DNA of 64,000 nt from CAZDBA01 sp965224765 (GTDB taxonomy: Bacteria; Planctomycetota; Planctomycetia; Pirellulales; Pirellulaceae): contig CBDDAC010000015.1 in assembly GCA_965224765.1 (NCBI GenBank), forward strand, positions 113,983-177,982, in the 5' to 3' direction. The notes beneath the pieces were generated by a model. It saw only the letters and a program-made list of their open reading frames with translations. It had not been told where the DNA came from and ran no database searches. The translations under genes and the position numbers were made by a program. Each line of letters starts with the position of its first letter. Position 1 is the stretch's first letter. Below, piece after piece: positions 19,502 through 29,277 of the stretch.

Positions 19502-21529
19502 CTAAAAGAACCAAGTGCGAAGATAGTCAACAATCTGATACGTCCAGACAAATCCGATGGGACGTTTCCCACAATGAACTCTGGCCGTCACACCAACACC
19601 AAAACGCAACCCTTCACGGCTGCTTGGATCTGCGGTAACAACGGCGCGAAACTCTTTTTGCCCCGATTGCCCGACCTCGGCTCGCTCGGCAACTCGAATC
19701 AATTGTCCATGCAGTTTTTTGCTGGGGTTGGTTGCAATGTGGTAGGTGGCTTCCAGAGGTTTTCCATCGTTGTCAACAAATGCACCCGAGATGTAGCCGA
19801 CCTTGCCTTCAGGAATTTTCATCTCCAGCTGCCATTCGCCATCGTTGTCAGCGACGGTTAACACGTAGGCGTTGGCACCGAAAGGTTTCCCTTCGAGTCG
19901 ATTCTTGGCATCCCAGGTAACCACGGTACCATCGATCTTGCTGCAAACGACCAATGCTTCCTGGCGTGCCGCCAGCAAACTCAACTGATGCTTCAAGTCC
20001 TGTTTCTGTTCTTCCAAAGATGAAATTTTCGCGGGAATCATGGCCATCTCTTCAGGAGTTCGTCGCCCCTTCGACAGCTGCACCGTATTGTATTGAATCT
20101 CCCTTTCAGCCGAGTTGATTTGATTTTCAACATCACTGACCTGAAGTTCCAGGTTAACACTCTTTTGTTGGAAAAGTTGATCTCCTACTTTGACCTGATC
20201 TCCATGATCAACAAAAAAGGCCACCATCTGCCCATCAGACATCGTATGAATGTCACGACGAATCACTGGCTGCAACACGCCATGCACTTTCATCTTGTGT
20301 TCCACTTTGAAGAAACACAGGAACAAAACAACCGCAAGCAGAGCCCCAACGCCCACCCAAGTTTTGACCCGATGATCGCGAAAGAGCAACTGTTGTATCC
20401 AACCGACTTTCTGCAAAATGGGTTGCATAAATATCGTCGTATGTTTTTCCGCGTTGGCCAGCGCCAGCTCAGACTGAACCTTCACTAGCTCATAATCTTC
20501 GGCGACTTGACTTTGCTCGACCTCCGTATCGAAATACTCAATAATCATCGCACCAAGTTTCTTCGGTTTGAGATGACGACGAGTCTGATCGCTTTGATCG
20601 GAATCAATCTTGGGACGATCCATCAACGGAACCACGACAAAGGTTCGACTGTGTGATTCGTCCAGATACTCGTTAACCTGCTTGGCAAGGTTCGGAGCCA
20701 GGCCTTCGGTGTTACCAACTAGCCAGAGCGGAGTATCTGCCGAGACACAATTGGTGGCGACATTTCCCAGCTTTCGGACAACGTTGGATCGATTGTCAAA
20801 TTTGTCTTGAGAACTAATTGCGTCGACTTTGCATTTACGTCCGTTCCAGAGCGCGACACTGACTCGGTCGCAGTTAAGTAACCGCCGCACTTCATTCGCC
20901 AACGCAAACGTCGTCTCTTTGAGCTCGATGCTGCGATGGACTTCCGTCACGAAATTCATCTTGGTCGACCAAGTCGTTTCTTTATTGGACAGCCTGCGCA
21001 AATCCTGCTGTTCGTGCCAACGAGGAAAGAGCTTGGAAATCTGTCCCAGGAAATTCAAATAGCCGTCTTGAGCCGACTGTGTGATCTCAGATCGCTGCAG
21101 CAACTCAATGGTGCCACAGCAAACTTTTTTCCGGTTATGAATGGGCGCAAAAAGCAACAAGAAGGGAGTCGTATTCTTAACCGACTTTTTGGATTCACCC
21201 GCAACGACAACGGCTTCTGAGGTGAGCCCCAACGGAGTCTCTTTGGCAATCACTTCCAAAACGAGATGACCGTGTTGCTCACTATCTGGAACCACTTCTT
21301 TGACGCGGTCTCCTGTCGCATGAGTAATTTGCAGCTGCCCTTGTCCGTTTGTCTGCCAAAGCAGCGCGCCATGAGCCCCAGTTAAGGTAACGACCTTGCC
21401 AAGGACCGTTTCAACAAATTGATTAAAGTCCGACTGAGTACGAGTCAGCTCGCTTAACTGCACCAAAGTTTGCCGGACTTCAGATTTGATTTCATCGGCG
21501 GAATAGTTGCGTTTAGATTCCACGTTCAT
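19502..21529 (-). CDS. GAF-domain/HlyD-type membrane fusion protein
   Basis: A 675-residue protein. The cytoplasmic N-terminal half carries one or two GAF-like domains (about 20-180, SDFNQFVETVLGKVVTLTGAHGALLW; about 195-370, LANEVRRLLNCDRVSVALW). One membrane segment follows at about 390-410 (VGVGALLAVVLFLCFF). The C-terminal half is a membrane-fusion protein: biotinyl-lipoyl-like MSDGQMVAFFVDHGDQVKVGD, a coiled coil (QVSDVENQINSAEREIQ), and a second barrel half VVCSKIDGTVVTWDAK. GAF domains on an adaptor suggest that small molecules or partners gate export; that is inference. It lies between the SecA-like gene and the M50 gene on the same strand. No outer-membrane TolC-like partner or ABC ATPase is in the window. 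Confidence 0.85.
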   Translation of the reverse strand: MNVESKRNYSADEIKSEVRQTLVQLSELTRTQSDFNQFVETVLGKVVTLTGAHGALLWQTNGQGQLQITHATGDRVKEVVPDSEQHGHLVLEVIAKETPLGLTSEAVVVAGESKKSVKNTTPFLLLFAPIHNRKKVCCGTIELLQRSEITQSAQDGYLNFLGQISKLFPRWHEQQDLRRLSNKETTWSTKMNFVTEVHRSIELKETTFALANEVRRLLNCDRVSVALWNGRKCKVDAISSQDKFDNRSNVVRKLGNVATNCVSADTPLWLVGNTEGLAPNLAKQVNEYLDESHSRTFVVVPLMDRPKIDSDQSDQTRRHLKPKKLGAMIIEYFDTEVEQSQVAEDYELVKVQSELALANAEKHTTIFMQPILQKVGWIQQLLFRDHRVKTWVGVGALLAVVLFLCFFKVEHKMKVHGVLQPVIRRDIHTMSDGQMVAFFVDHGDQVKVGDQLFQQKSVNLELQVSDVENQINSAEREIQYNTVQLSKGRRTPEEMAMIPAKISSLEEQKQDLKHQLSLLAARQEALVVCSKIDGTVVTWDAKNRLEGKPFGANAYVLTVADNDGEWQLEMKIPEGKVGYISGAFVDNDGKPLEATYHIATNPSKKLHGQLIRVAERAEVGQSGQKEFRAVVTADPSSREGLRFGVGVTARVHCGKRPIGFVWTYQIVDYLRTWFF

Positions 21530-21819
21530 TTATCTTCTTTTTTAACCGCCAGCAAAGGATTCGACTCGAAAAGGAACCGAACTTCGTCAACCAATGTGAG
21601 TTATCCAGGAAATTGACGCATATTGAATCGGGGACTGCGATACGGTCCAGACTCAGACCTGCAATTCTAAAAGCAGAGCCGTCGCCTGGTAGACGGATTC
21701 CGATCAACCCTGATAAACGTTTCGTCGCAGGGCAAAGTTCAGTTACCGTTGAGCATCATCAAGACTTCATCCAATTCCCAGACGTTGAGACTTGGGTCTG
21801 GGACACTATTGCCAACCGA

Positions 21820-23712
21820 CTAGTCATAATTGTCAAGAATTGGGTCGAGCCCCATTTCACGCTGACTCTTGGCCAGCATCTTTTCATTGTACATTAGTAC
21901 CTTGCGCGATCGGTAATGCCTATCTTCTACTTTCCGCTGGGCTTTGTAGAACAATTCGATCCACCACCGGCTTGAGCGGGATTTTCCGGATTTGCGGTAT
22001 TTGCTAGCCGTCTCTACGCCGTAGGCAGTTTCCAATAACTGGTCATCCCAGGCGACATATTGCTGTACGGTTCCCGGATCGCCCTGCCGACCACATCGTC
22101 CAAACAGCTGATTATCAATTCGCGCCGACTCATGAAGCTCTGTACCGACAACATGTAACCCGCCACGTTCGCGAATATCATCGTTAATTTTGATATCCGT
22201 TCCTCGCCCGGCCATGTTCGTCGCCACCGTGACGCGTCCCAATTCTCCGGCGTTAGAAATGATCTCGGCTTCTCGTTCGATCTGACGCGCGTTCAAGACT
22301 TCATGCTCGATTCCAAATTCAGTCAGGACCTGCGATAGCCCTTCAGAAAATCCAATCGAGCGAGTACCGATCAGGATCGGACGTCCAGTCGCATGAACTT
22401 CCTTGACGTTTTCGACGATCATGTTCCATTTCTCTGCCTGATCTTTCGCAACCAGGACCGGAAGCTCAACTCGCTGAATCTTTTGGTTGGTCGGGATCAC
22501 ACTTACCGGCATTTTGTAAACGGCCTTAAACTCTCGCGCCGAAGTGTAAGCCGTCCCCGTCATCCCTCCGATCAAAGGGAATCGATTCACAAAAGACTGT
22601 ACGGTGATTTTGGCTTGGGTGTGGGTGTCGACGGTGACATCGAGATTTTCCTTGGCTTCGATCGCTTGATGGATCCCTCGACTCCAACGACGCCCCTCGC
22701 TGATTCGGCCTGTTGATTCGTCGACGATTGCCACTTCGCCTTCGCGAACGACGTACTCTCGATCGCAGTGATAGTCTCGGTGCACCTGGATCGCACGCTC
22801 CATAAAATCGTACATTTCCAGCAGGCCGGTGCCATCCAACTCGCTTGGCTTGGCAACTTCTCGGACCTTGGCGGTGCCGTCCGGTGTCAGGTCGACCGAT
22901 CGTTTTTCGCGGTCATACCAGTAGTGATCATCTTCGACAAACTCGGGCGCGTGCTTGGCCGACCACATATACAGAGAGGTCTGTAGCTGCTGAACCGATT
23001 CATCTTGGGCACTGCTAATGATCATCGGAGTTCGGGCGTCGTCGATTAGAATACTATCGGCTTCGTCGACGAGGATGAAATAGGGATCACGGTGAACGGG
23101 TCCATTCTGGGGACCTTGGACGGCCTCGCTCCCGTACCAAAGTTGGTTTCGCTGAGTTTGACGTTCCATAGAATGGTCTCGCAAAAAATCGAAACCAAAT
23201 TCCTTCATCGTTCCGTAAGTGATATCGCAAGCGTAAGCAGCGCGGCGCTGTTCGCGAGACTGATTCTCTTGAACGACCCCCAGGGTCAAACCGAGCGAGC
23301 GATAGACGGGTTGCATCCATTCGGCATCACGTTTTGCCAGATAGTCGTTGGCGGTCGCCAGGAGTGCACCTCGTCCTTGCAGAGCACGCATGTAGAGAGG
23401 CAGGGTAGCGGTAAGCGTTTTTCCCTCACCCGTACGCATTTCGGAGACATGCCCCTGGCACATCGCTCGGCCACCGTGGAACTGGACGTCGTAATGTGAC
23501 ATTTCAAGCTGCCGTTTGGCGGCAGTCTGCACCAAAGCGAATCCGCGAACAATCAGAGGTTCGATTTTGCCAAGCTGTCTTGATTCATGGGCAAGATCCA
23601 GACTGACGTCGCGCAGCTCAGCCTCACTGAGTTGATCATATTCAGCCGCAAACTGCTTGACTTGTTTTAGCCAACCCGATGACTTGATAGTCGAAATCAA
23701 CTTTTTCCCCAT
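21820..23712 (-). CDS. Short SecA-like preprotein translocase ATPase
   Basis: A 630-residue SecA paralogue. It has the DEAD motor: Walker A in RTGEGKTLTATLPL, Walker B in LVDEADSILIDDARTPM, the second nucleotide-binding fold with VTVATNMAGRGTDI and QLFGRCGRQGDPG, and a preprotein-crosslinking region (YWYDREKRSVDLTPDG). It ends about where canonical SecA (roughly 830-900 or more residues) enters the helical scaffold and helical wing, and it lacks the C-terminal zinc-binding tail. It is therefore probably an accessory and not the housekeeping SecA. It is the first gene of the minus-strand set with gaf-hlyD and M50-hlyD (290-bp gap) and is divergent from the LEPR-XLL protein gene, which may be its substrate (inference). 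Confidence 0.88.
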   Translation of the reverse strand: MGKKLISTIKSSGWLKQVKQFAAEYDQLSEAELRDVSLDLAHESRQLGKIEPLIVRGFALVQTAAKRQLEMSHYDVQFHGGRAMCQGHVSEMRTGEGKTLTATLPLYMRALQGRGALLATANDYLAKRDAEWMQPVYRSLGLTLGVVQENQSREQRRAAYACDITYGTMKEFGFDFLRDHSMERQTQRNQLWYGSEAVQGPQNGPVHRDPYFILVDEADSILIDDARTPMIISSAQDESVQQLQTSLYMWSAKHAPEFVEDDHYWYDREKRSVDLTPDGTAKVREVAKPSELDGTGLLEMYDFMERAIQVHRDYHCDREYVVREGEVAIVDESTGRISEGRRWSRGIHQAIEAKENLDVTVDTHTQAKITVQSFVNRFPLIGGMTGTAYTSAREFKAVYKMPVSVIPTNQKIQRVELPVLVAKDQAEKWNMIVENVKEVHATGRPILIGTRSIGFSEGLSQVLTEFGIEHEVLNARQIEREAEIISNAGELGRVTVATNMAGRGTDIKINDDIRERGGLHVVGTELHESARIDNQLFGRCGRQGDPGTVQQYVAWDDQLLETAYGVETASKYRKSGKSRSSRWWIELFYKAQRKVEDRHYRSRKVLMYNEKMLAKSQREMGLDPILDNYD

Positions 23713-24491
23713 AAGTCCGTGTTGGACTTCGATAGTTCGAACAAAAACAATCGTTACTCAATTCACGGGCGGTTTGAAGCCTCCATGGGTAACACTACCC
23801 CTAGTTTAGCAAGGCAACGCCATCAGTGCAGGGTCGCCTTTGATTCGAGGGAGCAGGAGTTGCCCCATTGAGTCCGATTTCGGCTGCAAACTTCGAGGAG
23901 CGTCTGTCCGCGCTGCCTCGTTCTTCAACGGGAGGTTGAGGCTCCTGCCGAAACCTTCCTTGGAATTCAATTCCGAAAGACGCCTCAATATCCCAAAAAG
24001 CCGTCTGATCGAGTGCATGGCAATTGGGAGGTTGAGGCTCCCGTCGAATCATACACCAAGAAAACACCAGCTCTCGCCAACTTCCAAACTACCCATCTTC
24101 CACTTTTTCACAATGGAAAATTAATGGGGGGGAACAAAACTTCTCAAATTCTGAATTATTTTTTTTTGGGGAAGCGAATTGCCAAGTTCCGTGTCCCAGT
24201 TCTCATCAATCCCAGTCGGAAGTGAGTTTTGCGCAACGTTTTGGAATGTTTTTTTGCAGCAACCCTCGAGGAAAACACCACTGCTAGATTCTCCCAATGT
24301 CACTAACGCCATTTAACTTGGCAATAATTTTCTGTTGCATGCGAACCGTTGTCAGTTTCGGGTCTCTTGATCTGAAGGAATAGTTTGCTAAAATGCGAGG
24401 CTTGCTTTTTGAATGATGTTCGGCCTGACGAACGCGATTTTTGTTTGCAAATTCACTGATATACGATCCAGTTTGATTGTGGGACGACAAG
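23713..24491. repeat. Divergent intergenic region with two R1 copies
   Basis: R1 copies, same orientation, at 23930-23955 (GGGAGGTTGAGGCTCCTGCC) and 24026-24050 (variant ending CCGTCGA). The rest is AT-rich towards 24491 and should contain the promoters of both the secA-like operon and the LEPR-XLL gene. No gene is seen. Confidence 0.65.
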
Positions 24492-25885
24492 ATGAAACTT
24501 TCAGTTCAATATTGGAATAAAACACTACGGTCATTGGGTTACGGTGGAAGCCGAGCTCCAAAAAGAAACGCCGCAAACACTCTCAGGCTCATCTTGAGTT
24601 CGGCACGCTCGAACCGCGTAAGTTGCTTGCCCGGGGATACACACCTCCACCTCTTCCTGATCCTGATCCAACTCCTCCGCCTGTTGTTGTTTCTGGCCCG
24701 GAGACGACTGAAGAAGATCCAAGTATCGTTTCGGATCTGATCCCCGACGTGCGTGTTGCCGACATCGATCCTGTGGATCCAGGGACAATCGTTGATGGCG
24801 ATCTCACCTATGCGAGCCCTTTATTGACAGGCACTGTTGAGGGAGATTTCGCAACCTACCCGCGTCTATTGATCCAATCCGATCTTGAAGCGACTGGAGC
24901 TGAAGTCATCGGAAACCTGTTTTCCTCCGATGCCTCGGTGATTATCGAGAACCCTGCAACTGACAACACATTTGAAATCGACCCTGCCAATCCAGCCAAC
25001 CCTGGAAACTCAAATCCTTTCCAGAGTACCCCAGGTTGGAAAAACATCGGATACCGAGTCGTGCCGATTGATGCTACGGGCCAAATTCTCGTGGATTCAG
25101 AGGATCGAATGCTTGCTTCTCCTTGGGAAAGCATTGGATTAAAGCTCATTGATCCTGCCGAAGGCGCTGTCCGTGTGGTCGATATCGATCTAGCGAGCGA
25201 CACGGGTGATCCAACCGACCAGCAAACCCAAGACCCCCGAATTGAAGTCGTCGTTCATGGAAACTTTGTCGCTTCCAATTCATACCGGTTGGAGTTCGAG
25301 TACTCTCACGACGGTCAAACGCATACCGACCATGTTGATGTTCCCGAGATTGGAACAGTCAATTACAACCCCTTGGACAACAACCCCGACCTCGCCTATG
25401 ACGAAGTCACTGTCGCCCTGACTTATCGATTGATGTCCAGCACGGATGGAGGCACAACCTGGAACCAGGATTCTACGGACCTTTACTCCTTTGGCAATCT
25501 GCCCATTCTGGAAGCATCCATTGGAGAGATCAACGAAGAGACAGGGGACACTCCTTATCGAGGCGGTGATCGATTGGTATCTGGATTCTTGATCGATACC
25601 GTTCAAGACAACACCGTTCCCTATCTAGTCGACTTGGAGATCGGTACTCCCGATGAAAACGGCGTCGTTACCTTTCATGAGGACGGCGAAGCAGCCGTTC
25701 GATTTGACGAAACGGAAGAGCGCTACGAATACTCGCACGTCGTTGTTGCGGCTGACTCGGTTGTTCAAGTAAGAGCTCGGGTCAAACAGTGGGTTCTGGG
25801 CGAGTACCGATACAGCCCTTGGGTCGTGACTACCGTTCAGGAACTAAACTCTTACTTCCCAAAGAAACAAAACAATGAGTCCTGA
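24492..25885 (+). CDS. LEPR-XLL motif surface/exported protein, frameshifted near N-terminus
   Basis: Starting at the ATG at 24492, the first residues read MKLSVQYWNKTLRSLGYGGS. In the adjacent frame the basic stretch KKKRRKHSQAHLEFGTLEPR continues into KLLARGYTPPPLPDPDP. The LEPRKLLA motif is the LEPR-XLL signature at the N-terminus of large exported or adhesin-like proteins. Adding one A to the A-run at about 24561-24565 joins both parts into a 464-residue protein. The rest has a Pro/Asp-rich linker and acidic beta-strand domains (FEYSHDGQTHTDHVDVP, ALTYRLMSSTDGGTTWNQ, RARVKQWVLGEYRYSPW) resembling Fn3/Ig-like folds. It lies head to head with the SecA-like operon. Function unknown; a surface or matrix protein is likely. 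Confidence 0.75.
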
Positions 25886-26661
25886 CCCCTTAGATGAGAT
25901 GCGTTGGTAAATAGCTTGGGTGCCATGCTTCACGCTTGCGTGAGCATGCTTGATAGAGTCTCAATTTGATCGCACTTTCCGTAAATAATTCATCGGCCAA
26001 TTCCCAGAAACATGGCCACGGCGAGCGAGGCCATGGCACCCAACACCCATGGGGCTACCTGCCATTCATGCCGAGACGAGCGACGACCAGCACTGCTCGG
26101 AAGTTGGTCTGAACGCATCATCAGTCAGAGACTAGAACGATTTTCGATTGAGCTATTCAGTTATCAATTGATGCCCAACCATTGCAGCACCGATCCGCTC
26201 CCTTGAGACGCGGCAAGTGAAGAAGAACAATTGTTCGATTCGACTCGCCAACCAAAACGCATCTAAGAACATTGCCACGCAAGCGAGGCAATGGCACCCC
26301 GTCTTCGGAGTTGCAGCGAATGCTCGTGATACGGCTGGCGAGCCGACTCGACTCGGCTCGGCTTCTGGGTGGAGGGAAATGGCCGCTCAGCGGCAAGTCT
26401 GTTTTGGGGATTCGCGTTTGCGAGGTGGCAATGGTAACCCGACGAGTGAGCGAGGACAAACCTGACACGTCCTCGCTGACGCGTCGGGTTTCCATAAAGT
26501 TCACCACAACTGAAGTCGCAGGCGATTGGGAAATGTCGCTCGGCGACAACTACAATCGGCAACCAGGCCCGCAACAGAACAACCAGGCTCGTGGCAAAGG
26601 AACCTGGTCCGTGATAAGAACTTCTTAGATATGTCCATGAGTCTCGCTGAGATCCAACCCG
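25886..26661. repeat. Intergenic region rich in R2 and R3 repeats
   Basis: R2 elements lie at about 25919-25950 (GGGTGCCATGCTTCACGC...), 26010-26042 (CATGGCCACGGCGAGCGAGGCCATGG) and 26270-26300. An R3 palindrome lies at 26431-26495, with left arm GTAACCCGACGAGTGAGCGA and right arm TCGCTGACGCGTCGGGTTTCC. No gene is supported. Confidence 0.7.
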
Positions 26662-27641
26662 TTACTTCAGATTGACTTCAAAGTTTTTAAACATCGCGTC
26701 AACGATCCCGATGGCCACGATTCCAACAGCTCCTTTTCCGGTGCCGTCACCTTCGAAACTGCCCAACGACTTGCCGTTGACAAAGATCTCTACCGATTTT
26801 CCGTCTTCGACCATACGCATTTTGACTGGCTCGCCTGCTTTCGGTTTCTGCTCTTCACCAAGAGTTGCAGAGAATTTTTGAGACATCCCATCTGGTGCAC
26901 GATGAAACAATCGAATGGTTCCTTCGCCATCAACCACGAGCATGTAGTATCGTTTGGGATCCTCTTGAAACCCGTAAAGCAAACCAGCCATGCCGGCGCC
27001 TTCTACCGCACCCGCTTGAACTTCGACTGCACGGTTGCCAATGTCATCAGGCAAAGCATCAATGAAATAGTAACGAATTGCATCTTCGGATTCCGGGTTC
27101 AGCAAGTGATATGCTCCATCATGAACTCGACCGCACCAAGTCCCGTCGTCTTCAAGGATGAGAATACTAGCCAACGAACCCATGGTAGGAATCGATTGCG
27201 TTTCGGAGGACTCATCCGTTTCTTCATCCGACTCCTCGGTAGAATCCGATTCGGATTGTTCGTCCGATCCCTCAATCTGAAACCTATCCATTTCATAAGT
27301 TTGTGAACCGTCCATGGAAGTTAGCGTTAGTCCGTTTCCACTACGTTCCCAGCGAAACTCCATACTGTTGCCGTTTGGATCGTGCAGCGTTACCTGATCG
27401 TCTGCCACTTCAACAGTGCCCTCGTTGATGGCTCCATTGATCACAACGCGAACACGATTGTCCTCACTAAAAAGAAACTTAACGTCCTCTTCGGTTTGGT
27501 TGGTTACCTGCCAGGCACCGGACAAGCCTTCGCGATTTGTGTTGCTGCCAACGAACTGGCATATCCCAAGCATTGCAACATTAAGAATGCCAAAAGTGCG
27601 AGTACGATCGTCTGGGCAGTGTTTTTCATTGATGGGTTCAT
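26662..27641 (-). CDS. Secreted or lipid-anchored protein with C-terminal LamG/DUF1080-like domain, probably frameshifted
   Basis: The body reads from about 27573 (about 300 residues): a small beta domain (SGAWQVTNQTEEDVKFLFSE...), a long acidic Ser/Glu linker (about 100-125, SESDSTEESDEETDESSET), and a C-terminal sandwich (AGLLYGFQEDPKRYYMLVVD; VEIFVNGKSLGSFEGDGTG; VDAMFKNFEVNL) like DUF1080/LamG proteins. Upstream in the adjacent frame is a good start and signal peptide (ATG 27641, SMKNTAQTIVLALLAFLMLQ). Adding one G to the GGG run near 27565 would join them. The 980-nt span fits a one-base loss. Function unknown; probably extracytoplasmic sugar or matrix binding. Confidence 0.65.
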
Positions 27642-28050
27642 TTTGAATTGCCTTGATTGATGCTATTTTCTACGCTTCAAACTCAATACATCCCAAGTCT
27701 CTCTATGTGACAGGTCTTTCCAAAGAATCTAAATAAAAGACCTGGGCTGCTAAACCTTGTCCCGCCAAAAAGTGAAATTCGGGCAGATGCAGGTATTTGT
27801 AAGGTAAAAACGCCCCCACGGGCATTTGACGTCGCCATCTGGAGACCGATGCCCAACAGGCTCACGACGCCAAATCCAAGCGATCGCTACTTTCGTAAAA
27901 TTGCCTAGAGGGCAAAACGCGAAAAAGTTAAGTGAAAATCTTCACTCTACTCACAAACATTTTGTAATCCTTGAAAGAAACTTGGATAATCGCTCATTCC
28001 ATTAACGGTCTTCGATCGCCTCCACCAATCCGTTTCCGACGCAGTAATCA
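27642..28050. other. Divergent intergenic region
   Basis: No gene or family repeat was found. It includes a small GCCC-CCAC-GGGC stem near 27810-27825. It should contain the promoters of the two divergent flanking genes. Confidence 0.45.
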
Positions 28051-29001
28051 ATGCCTCACACCATCGCTCCTACACTTCGATCGGAACTTACCCGGATCGA
28101 TTTCACAGACTCCAATCATTTCAATTCGATCGTTTGCCAGCGGCCTGTATGCTATGCCAATGGTTGGCTCTATCATCTTCGATCTGCACGAAACAATGAT
28201 GGCTCTGCAGGATTTCAATTTCTGGAACAAGACGTTTTCGCAACGATTGGTTTTCGTAATGAACATTCGATTTGTGTCTCCCCAATTGGCGAACGTCGAT
28301 TCAGCGTCATTCCAGAGCTATGTCGTTCAATCGCAAAAGACACGAGTCTTCCCGTCATTCTCAAAAAAGTCGATCGAGAATTATCTGAGTACTTGCTGAC
28401 CCAAACGGGTTTTCATCTGCACCGAGACAAGCAAAACCTTGAAGACGAAAACTTTCCTGAACACTTGCTTGAATTGCAAACCTTGTTCGATGCTTCTGGC
28501 TCAGTGAATTCGAAAGCGAAACAACTTCAACGACGTTTCCGGCGATTCGAGCGCAACGTTGGCCAATTGCGTCACGAAGACAATTGTGAATACGGCGGCG
28601 GTTTACGAACAGCCCTCGAAACGATGCTTGAAGACTTTCATGAAAAACGCTTGGCCTATTCACAGATGTGTGAATTTATTGAGTCGCATTCGGCGTTGCA
28701 GGGCCGGTTTCAAGTCCGGGCCTTTTATTGCAATCGGAATCAGATGCAGGGTCTATATATCGCGGAAAAATTGTCAGAGCAAACTGCGGGGCTCTATTGC
28801 GCGGTAACGTCGCGTCAGTATCCTGACGCAACCGAGTGGATGGATGTCAACTTTTTTCACATGCTTTGGCAAGCTGGATATCGCAGACTTTTACTTGGCG
28901 GTTCCGAGACCAGCGGAGTCCACCACTACGTTAAGAAACTGCTGCCTGTCGAGTTACCTGATACAATGTTCCCTTTGATCTACAAACCATTCGAAGATTG
29001 A
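28051..29001 (+). CDS. Hypothetical protein, possible GNAT/DUF2156-like acyltransferase
   Basis: A 316-residue soluble protein, not confidently recognised. An N-terminal beta-rich part (LEQDVFATIGFRNEHSICVS) is followed by a central basic helix (KAKQLQRRFRRFERNVGQL) and a C-terminal part reading FQVRAFYCNRNQMQGLYIAE, YCAVTSRQYPDATEWMDVNF and YRRLLLGGSETSGVHHYVKK. Two-lobed GNAT-fold lysyltransferase-like proteins (DUF2156, FemX-type) have a similar order, which is the only basis for the suggestion. The start ATG at 28051 is followed directly by the coding region. It stands alone between intergenic repeats. Confidence 0.55.
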   Translation: MPHTIAPTLRSELTRIDFTDSNHFNSIVCQRPVCYANGWLYHLRSARNNDGSAGFQFLEQDVFATIGFRNEHSICVSPIGERRFSVIPELCRSIAKDTSLPVILKKVDRELSEYLLTQTGFHLHRDKQNLEDENFPEHLLELQTLFDASGSVNSKAKQLQRRFRRFERNVGQLRHEDNCEYGGGLRTALETMLEDFHEKRLAYSQMCEFIESHSALQGRFQVRAFYCNRNQMQGLYIAEKLSEQTAGLYCAVTSRQYPDATEWMDVNFFHMLWQAGYRRLLLGGSETSGVHHYVKKLLPVELPDTMFPLIYKPFED

Positions 29002-29277
29002 CAGGATGATGAGGCTCGTCAAAGGTTTTAGATCACGACATTGCAATGAGACTATGAGCCGTCAGGAACCTTCCTGTTGACCAGAGGTTTGAACGAAGCC
29101 GGAGCAGGCTGGGACTCGCTCACGCGTCGGGTTTCCAAAATCCCTACCCGCCTAGGCGATAAGCCAGACATGTATGAACTCGAAGGGGAAGGCAGCGGGC
29201 AAATCCAATCGCCATTAATACGTAGGCCGACAGGGCTTCTCCTCCCCGGATGCGATGCATCCGACCCTCCCGAAGAG
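29002..29277. repeat. Repeat-rich spacer with one R3 arm before the IS4-like element
   Basis: A single R3 arm at about 29103-29132 (CTCGCTCACGCGTCGGGTTT). A GATGCATCCGACCCTC segment near 29251-29270 runs into the 9-bp target duplication of the IS. Before insertion the junction would have read CCGACCCTCCCGAAGAGAGG. No gene. Confidence 0.6.
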
